Shown piece after piece: positions 58,199-64,000 of a DNA stretch of 64,000 nucleotides. Source of the stretch: Melitaea cinxia (taxonomy: Eukaryota > Arthropoda > Insecta > Lepidoptera > Nymphalidae); contig NC_059419.1 in the NCBI RefSeq assembly GCF_905220565.1, positions 9,936,670 through 10,000,669 on the forward strand, read 5' to 3'. Position numbers and translations under genes: made by a program. The notes under the pieces are model-generated. The model searched no databases and was not told the DNA's origin. It saw only the letters and a program-made list of their open reading frames with translations. The stretch's first letter is position 1. The number at the start of each line of letters is the position of its first letter.

Positions 58199-58305
58199 CT
58201 TAAAAATAGCTTGCAGAGTACGCCGCTGGAGATCTGTGAAAACCAAACGCGGCTTCTTCGGGGAAGGCAGAGTATCCGAACCCAAATCCTCCTTGCGTTT
58301 GCAAC
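58199..58305 (-). CDS. onecut: onecut, linker / homeodomain helix 1 exon
   Basis: A 107-nt exon bounded by acceptor TTAATTAAAG and donor AAG|GTAAAT. Entering with one nucleotide from the previous exon, it reads a basic linker beginning CKRKED, then KKPRLVFTDLQRRTLQAIFK, the nuclear-localisation-like basic stretch and first helix of the ONECUT homeodomain. It joins in phase 0 to the ETKRPSKEMQ exon. The split first codon ends in GT. A second frame of the same exon is also open for 34 codons and ends in TAA three nucleotides before the exon end (see findings). It is too short for simple ORF finding and was located by homology and splice sites. Confidence 0.93.
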
Positions 58306-58970
58306 CTTTAATTAAAGAAAAATTTATATTATAATCTCGATATCAGGATTTCTAGGCCTACATAGAGCAGTGACAGCTACCTCTCATTACAAAATCAGTT
58401 AAGTCAAGATAAACAAATTCTTTGGTCAATCTCATTGGTGGATTATATTGTGCTTTTGAAGATCATCTTTACAAACACAACTATTTTAATATTAGTTAAT
58501 AGTAGAGCCGTTCCATTTCTTAAAAGTTTTGGTACGCGTTATTGAAAGTTTCTGAATAGCTTTACAATTCGAACCGATAGATGGCTCTATACGCTTACAG
58601 ACCCATGGGTAATCTATCAACTAGTAGCTTACAAAATATCATATTAATGGAAATAAAAATAAATGTCGATCGATATACTTTGACGAACTTTATGTAACTC
58701 GTGTTTTACGTAATGCTTTTGTTTTTTTTTTTTCAAATATTAAGTTTTGTTGTTGTTTTAATGTCATTATTAAAATAATAGTTCAGTACTCTTGATAACT
58801 ACGTACTCGTACCATCTCTAGATTGATTTTTATTGTACTAGAGTGTTGATTTTGCTTTATTGTATTAAGCCTACAAGTCATTTGTTAAGGTTAAAACTTG
58901 GGACCACAATTATATTTATGTCACAAAATTTCTATGAAGTTGCATTTGATAATAAAGTTATATAGTTTGA
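58306..58970 (-). other. onecut intron upstream of linker exon
   Basis: AT-rich intronic DNA between the 107-nt exon and the type B SINE; no further exon recognised. Confidence 0.5.
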
Positions 58971-58971
58971 C

Positions 58972-59212
58972 TAGCCCGTTGGCGAAGTTTGTAGTGACCC
59001 TGCTTTCTGCTCTGGGGGTTATGAGTTCGATTCCCACCCCGAGTCTGGGTGTAATGTATATTTATTTATATATGTATTATTTATATGTCAAAAAAAATAT
59101 TTAGCTATACTAGTCGGCTGTTGCCTATAACACAAGCATTAAGTTGCTTACTTTAGGAATAGATGACCGTGTGTGTATGTTTTAAATATTTATTTATTTA
59201 TTTTATTTTATA
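58972..59212 (+). mobile_element. tRNA-derived SINE (type B), full length
   Basis: The head carries box A GGCGAAGTTTG and box B GAGTTCGATTCCC, then CCGAGTCTGGGTGTAATGTA, a TAGTCGGCTGTTGCCTATAA body and a TATTTATTTATTTA tail. It sits in the onecut intron just before the 24-nt microexon (in plus orientation), about 16 nt from its donor. Confidence 0.8.
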
Positions 59213-59227
59213 AAACTTGATACTTAC

Positions 59228-59251
59228 TGCCTCTCTGCGGGATCTGGGCCG
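59228..59251 (-). CDS. onecut: onecut 24-nt microexon (CUT-homeodomain linker)
   Basis: The minus strand shows acceptor CTTTTGTTACAG, then 24 nt, then a perfect donor GTAAGT. Entering with one nucleotide, it encodes AQIPQRG flanked by split codons; its last A joins GT of the next exon to make Ser, giving ...AQIPQRG-S-CKRKED in frame. The length is divisible by three and both phases match the 58199-58305 exon, so it can be included or skipped without changing frame. It sits where the linker between CUT domain and homeodomain is expected. Whether it is constitutive or a cassette cannot be told from DNA. Confidence 0.7.
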
Positions 59252-59630
59252 CTGTAACAAAAGAAACCATCTCATCATTAATAATATTATATTTGTCTTG
59301 AAATCTAAAGCCCTTGCATTCTATTAACAACACACATGCTGCTAAACATTTACTAATTCTGAAGAATTCTTTCGCACAAACCTGACAAACATACAACAAA
59401 TACGAAATACAGTAGTATTAAGGAACGTAAGTTTAGTGCAAAAGAATACTCCAAAATAAATCTAAGGAAATCTATTAATCTATCTATTCTGAACTGAAAA
59501 TCTTAATTTTCCTAAAATCAAAAATCCTTTGAAATATCACATTATAACAAATAAGACATTTCGGAACAGCGTGATATACACTGACTTTTCCGAACTGCTC
59601 AAAAAAATTGTAAAAATGATTATTGCATAC

Positions 59631-59678
59631 CTGGCGACAATGTAAACAACAACAAAGGATCTGAAACCACGCAGGCAC
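59631..59678 (-). other. Exon-like 48-nt segment with splice signals
   Basis: The minus strand shows TTTTTAG|GTGCC...GCCAG|GTATGC, an acceptor and donor 48 nt apart (divisible by three). No frame resembles a known domain. Its last 19 nt before the AG at the donor are the exact reverse complement of 60538-60556 in the candidate exon upstream, so on one minus-strand RNA they would pair. It may be an exon, a splicing-regulatory element or neither. Confidence 0.25.
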
Positions 59679-60410
59679 CTAAAAATCATATGTTTAAATA
59701 AAACTATTGCAGCCCGGGCGCGGGGGGTAAACAAAAAAGGAGGGGGGGCAGCGTTAGCAGTCTAACATACATCTTGGCTTCTTTAAGCTAAAAAAATACA
59801 CTTACCTAAAGCTAATATTTTTAATACTAAAACAGATAACTCCTGATGATATAGACAGTATCGTTACCTTTTTCATATATTAAGATACACATACAAAAAT
59901 TATAATTACAAAATAAAGCTCGGGAAAGGATACTGCCTATTCGAAAATAAAACATCTAGAATCAGCAAATCTCTATAATATTTACACATTTTTATCATTT
60001 AAAAAAATCATAGAAAAAATAAATATTGATCCATTAAGACATCGCTTCCTCTAAGGCTTGTCACAAAGCGTCGTGGAACATGTATAATGCTATAATAAAT
60101 AATGTTTAAAAAGATACATACGTATATACGAATATTACCTTTGCAACAAGCTATTCAGACTTTGTAACCTATTAGAAACCAAGTCCACTGCTACGCAGCC
60201 AAGGATGTGGAAAAGGAGGGAAAGTAATTACTCTAAACAAAACTGAACTTACAATCGAATACGCTCAAATTCTTGGATATCATAGCAATAAAAATATCTA
60301 TCCAAATAAATTAGAAAAAAAGGAATATCGATCGAATTCGTCGAAATCAATCGATACGGGATCAAATTAGTAGGATTTTCTGGGGGTTTTGATGTAATCC
60401 TGGGACTCAC

Positions 60411-60582
60411 AAGCACGAAACGTCCCCGGCGGGTTCGTAAGCCGGTGTTTCCCAGGGCGGGGGCCCGGGGGCGTACATGGAGCCCTGATGCCCAGACGGG
60501 GGGGCCTGATATTCTCTGGGATAGACCTGCGGCTGCATGTTGTTTACATTGTCGCCTTTTATCGTTTGCTGGTTGGGCGCAT
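60411..60582 (-). CDS. Candidate alternative exon in the onecut linker intron
   Basis: A 172-nt GC-rich island on the minus strand with a strong acceptor (TATTATTTTCCAG) and donor (GTGAGT). Entered with one nucleotide, the phase used by both downstream onecut exons, it gives an open 56-codon frame rich in P, Q, G, Y and E (for example PREYQAPPSGHQGSMYAPG) that looks like disordered protein. It leaves in phase 2, so joining it to the known exons would shift the homeodomain out of frame; reading through the donor gives a stop (TGC TTG TGA), a C-terminus ending SCL. No minus-strand AATAAA is seen in the following 450 nt, which argues against a terminal exon. It could also belong to another transcript. 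A second open frame, rich in R and C, is less protein-like. Confidence 0.5.
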
Positions 60583-60924
60583 CTGGAAAATAATACCTTA
60601 ATCAATTGCTTCAATGTATTACACCAATAATAATAACAATAATAATAATTGTCAACATGAAAGCAGTTTAAGCCGGTTATTAACTGGTTATAAGTGGTTA
60701 TATCTGCTAACACAAGGAATATTCTTATAAAACATGGCCTTAAAAAACTGGGTTAACAGAATTTCTCAAAAAATTTACTGTACACAAGGACATTTTCCAT
60801 AAAAATAATAGTCATTAATTAACCCCTCTGGAAACTGGAAAGCAATTATAAAATCACATAAAAACCAAGAATAATAATAAAAAAAAAACATAAGATATGG
60901 CTATACCTAAATAACACTAGAACA

Positions 60925-61020
60925 GTCTGCGAGGGGGTCGCTCGATCGATAGAGCGGGCGAAGCGGCGCGGGGGACGTGACGTCACGGAGGGGGAGAGGG
61001 CGCCATGTGCTAGCTTTGCC
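60925..61020. promoter_or_regulatory. GC-rich island with CRE palindrome
   Basis: A sharply GC-rich patch in AT-rich surroundings, with CpG-dense sequence, an inverted repeat CGCTC/GAGCG around TCGATCGA, and TGACGTCA at 60978-60985. It lies upstream, on the minus strand, of the candidate exon at 60.4-60.6 kb. It could be an internal promoter or enhancer of onecut, or an unrecognised exon: a minus frame reading RPLPLRDVTSPAPLRPLYR is open there but has no clear splice site. Confidence 0.3.
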
Positions 61021-61384
61021 CTCATCTAACGTTTTTAATGCTGTTTTAATCTTTCTGTGCGTGCCCGGAAAACGTGGATGGTAGAATTTTGTATTACATC
61101 CTTCCAATATATTAAATAAAACATTTTTCTATAATACCGTCTTAAAAAAGTTCTTACAATTGTATACCCAAAAATAAATTACTTTTCACGGAAAAAAAAT
61201 GCACATTCATTCAATTTATAATTAATTTTTTTTATGAAAAATGGTAATTATATAAAATGGGTATTATATAAAAGAGCCGAAATGGTCTTGTTAATAGACG
61301 CCAGATCTTAATAGGAAAATCTGGGTTCCAATATCAACGAAGTGCTAATGTTTTTCAAAAGGCTTTCATTTCATAAACCATTCA

Positions 61385-61670
61385 ACTGAGGTAGGGCACA
61401 GCAGGAATTTCCTGCTCAAAATATGGAGCAGTCCGACTGGGGTAGTACCTCGACCTTACAAAAGATCACAGCTAAATAATACTGTTTTCAAGTAGTATTG
61501 TGTTCCTGTTGGTGAGTAAGGTGACCAGAGCTCCTGGGGGGATTGGGGATTGGGTCGGCAACGCACTTGCGATGCTTTTGGTGTTGCAGGTGTCTATAAG
61601 CTACGGTAATCGCTTACCACCAGGTGAGCCGTACGCTTGTTTGCCGACCTAATGACATAAAAAAAAAAAA
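61385..61670 (+). mobile_element. GAGCTCCTGGGG-family LINE tail, near consensus
   Basis: TGAGGTAGGGCACAGCAGGA through TTTGCCGACCTAATGACATA plus A-run. It is the cleanest copy and flanks GC-rich DNA upstream of onecut's visible exons. Confidence 0.75.
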
Positions 61671-62129
61671 AATTTTTCGTATTTTCCTTAATGACCAAAA
61701 TGAGTTAAAAAATAAAACGAACAAACATTTCGAAATAAATTTTATGAAAACACAAATTTATATTGAAGAAAATTTAGGGGTAACCCCTTACTATTCTTCA
61801 GTCCTTCACCTTAGAAAAGTCTAAGACTTTCTAGCTTTATAACAGGATAGTTTTAATCTAGATTAATAAAATAAAATTGTGTGTTCAATCAACTGAATGA
61901 AACTGCTGAAAAGGAGCCCGCGAGATATTTTTTTCACCGAGTATATAAAATACTGTGGAATGTATTCTAACTCTTCAATACATGTGTGTGTGTTGGTTTT
62001 TTATCGTGACGAATTTCGTTTCATCGAGTTTTAAATCGCAACGATTCTGAAGAAGTTTTACTTCAAAAATATAGTTTCTGTACATAGATTTATATTTAAT
62101 GAAATATTTCCGTAATCATTCATTAATCT

Positions 62130-62337
62130 AATATATAAAATTCTCGTTTCGCGGTATTTGTAGTTAAACTCCTCCGAAACGGCTTGACCGATTCTCATGA
62201 AATTTTGTGTGCATATCGGGTAGGTCTGAGAATCGACCAACATCTATTTTTCATTCCCCTAAGTTATAAGGGGAGAAGGGGGAATTGAGAAGGTTAATAA
62301 AATATATGGCAAAACAACGTTTGCGGGGTCAGCTAGT
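62130..62337 (+). mobile_element. Helitron-like element, copy
   Basis: AATATATAAAATTCTCGTTTC to GTTTGCGGGGTCAGCTAGTT. Confidence 0.6.
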
Positions 62338-62589
62338 TATTGTATAAAATGCTTGAAACAAAGTCAACGAAATAGGAACATTTAGGGCGGACATAACAAA
62401 AATACAATTGTTTCTCTAATACATCAGTAGTTTTTTTAATTCACAAAAATAATAATAAACTACTTAACTAGTGTGAGGCCCGATTGCAAGCCTCACCAAC
62501 AACCTACAATATTGTCACTAACAAGGTAAAATGCCGACAGACAATTTATATTGCAGAAGACTTCAGTATTATAGTGATAACATTTTTTT

Positions 62590-62815
62590 TTATACAATTA
62601 GGTCCGCAAACATGCTTACTGAGGCTCACCTGATGGCACCTATGCGATTACCGTAGCTTATAGAAACATGCAACAGTAAAAGCGTCGCAATCGCGTTGCC
62701 AACCCTGCCATCAATCCTGCCTGAAAGCAGTATTATTTAGCTGTGACCTTCTGTTAGGTCGAGGTACTCTCCCCGTCGGGCTGCTACAGATTTTGAGCGG
62801 GATTTCAATTAGACA
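62590..62815 (-). mobile_element. GAGCTCCTGGGG-family tail with internal deletion
   Basis: CAATTAGGTCCGCAAACATG to GCTACAGATTTTGAGCGGG, missing the GGTGACCAGAGC part. Confidence 0.6.
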
Positions 62816-63439
62816 ACATTACCATCTATTTTCATTCTTCCAACTAAACCCTGCATTCCCATTTCCAACCGAAAATAACATTATATAAGTAATTATATTT
62901 ACTTCCAAAAAACAATGAAGAAAATAAAAAAAAGGTGGAAGAATCTGTATGTATTCAACAATTACTTTTGATAAACTTTTTTTATAGAAAAATGATAATT
63001 AGTGAATCGAGATGGTTTATTTTGTATTTTCAATAGATTTTGTATTTCATGCTGGAGATGCCTTTTCAATTCAATACAATTCATTTAACACCCACGTCCC
63101 AAACTTCTTAGAATATTGAAATAAAAAATGTAATTAAATATCTACCTACATTTCGTAACAAAATTGTGTGAATTTAGTGCAAAAGAGAAAAAAAATCTAA
63201 GTTAAAAATAAGTTACCATACATCGCTGGTTTAACTTTAAAAATGACGATTCAGTGTTTTAAAATTTTTTTTATTCTTACTATTGCGAAAAACATTATTA
63301 ATATTTCTTAACATATATAGGTAGGATACACACATATGTAGGTATACGAGAATGTAGTAGGGCTATAGGAGTAGGAGTATAATATAGTGCAAAATTTACT
63401 GGGTTATTCTTGTTTTTTATATATCAATTATTTTTGTTG
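62816..63439. other. No feature seen
   Basis: AT-rich DNA upstream of visible onecut exons; no CUT-domain exon found. Confidence 0.4.
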
Positions 63440-63765
63440 TGGTTACGGCATTAAGAATTTAGCCACCCCCTCTCTTCCCGTGGGTGTCGTAAGAGGCGAC
63501 TAAGAGATAACACAGTTCCACTACCACCTTGGGAACTTAAAAAGCCGACCGATGGCGGGATAACCATCCAACTGCTGGCTTTGAAATACACAGGCCGAAA
63601 ATGGGCAGCAGCGTCTTCGGTGCGACAAAGCCAGCTCTGCGGTCACCAACCCGCCTGTCCAGCGTGGTGACTATGGGCAAAACACACGAGTTCACGCCAT
63701 TTTTGGCGTGAACTTGTGGAGACCTATGTCCAGTAGTGGACTGCGAAAGGCTGATGTGAATTTTG
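63440..63765 (+). mobile_element. RTE-like LINE 3' end
   Basis: Full 3' unit, GGTTACGGCATTAAG to GCGAAAGGCTGATGTG. Confidence 0.75.
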
Positions 63766-64000
63766 TTTGATTACACTGTGTGTTTTCCAAATATACTTAA
63801 AATATATTTAACCCCGTCCTTCTTACCAGAAATGTATAAAATAATAAGACCCCATAATATCTTGTTCCCCGACAATCACGCAACATTAAATTTATATCAT
63901 ACAATGTCTCATAAACCCTACGTCACCACCCCATTTTTTTCCATTTTGATGCATTGTTGTTTGCCATCACATAAAGGACTCCTAAATTTGAGAACAATAG

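Noticed and set aside
60140..60200. Exon-like minus segment after a pyrimidine-rich tract (…GCGTAGCAG to AAAGGTAATA)
   Set aside because: Stops occur in the frames that could follow the 172-nt exon and the sequence has no protein-like character.
60249..60713. 154-codon minus-strand ORF over the GC-rich patch at 60.4 kb
   Set aside because: It runs through both splice sites into AT-rich intron and its composition is R/C-rich in the patch and I/Y/F-rich outside; the phase-1 frame of the bounded 172-nt segment is more protein-like.
60978..61107. Minus-strand ORF (66 codons) over the CRE island as a host exon
   Set aside because: No convincing acceptor or donor around the GC-rich part; the first half is AT-rich intronic-looking sequence.

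Overview
The window looks like AT-rich lepidopteran (butterfly or moth) nuclear DNA. The evidence is intron-containing animal genes with insect-type protein sequence and a dense mix of transposon relics: two tRNA-derived SINE types, RTE-like LINE tails ending in GAT/ATG microsatellites, short Helitron-like elements ending in CAGCTAGT, and an abundant element bounded by AACCGACTTC. The host assignment is inference from these families; no species can be named.

Two host genes are visible, both on the minus strand. Exon 1 of the Kv4 potassium channel Shal (36353-37467) carries the start codon, the T1 domain, S1-S5 and the pore helix, and stops at the selectivity filter. Its next exon is not visible, so the first intron should run to or past the left edge (at least 36 kb); nearly everything from 1 to 36352 would then be intronic repeats. 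The 3' half of a onecut (CUT plus homeobox) transcription factor lies at 55272-59251: a 24-nt microexon, a 107-nt linker/homeodomain exon and the terminal homeodomain exon. The CUT-domain exon is not seen and should lie beyond 64000.

Two intact or near-intact mobile elements stand out. A 5.4-kb LTR retrotransposon (20621-26044) has 1,666-bp LTRs that look identical, an ATAT target duplication, but only a 2.1-kb interior with a short gag-like ORF. A Tc1/mariner element (47757-49327) has perfect 26-bp inverted repeats, a TA duplication and an uninterrupted 344-aa transposase with DD35E spacing. It is inserted inside the reverse transcriptase of an older LINE.

The most unusual region is 58.2-60.6 kb, in the onecut linker intron(s). 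A 172-nt exon candidate has a proline-rich frame whose entry phase matches the onecut splice phase but whose length would push the homeodomain exon into another frame, which is itself open until a TAA at the exon end. A perfect 19-nt inverted repeat links this exon to a second exon-like segment at 59.6 kb. Also notable: a 100-bp inverted repeat in which each arm holds a complete tRNA-like fold (51044-51316), and a 7-copy 16-bp minisatellite of splice-donor-like units on the Shal intron strand (4160-4271).
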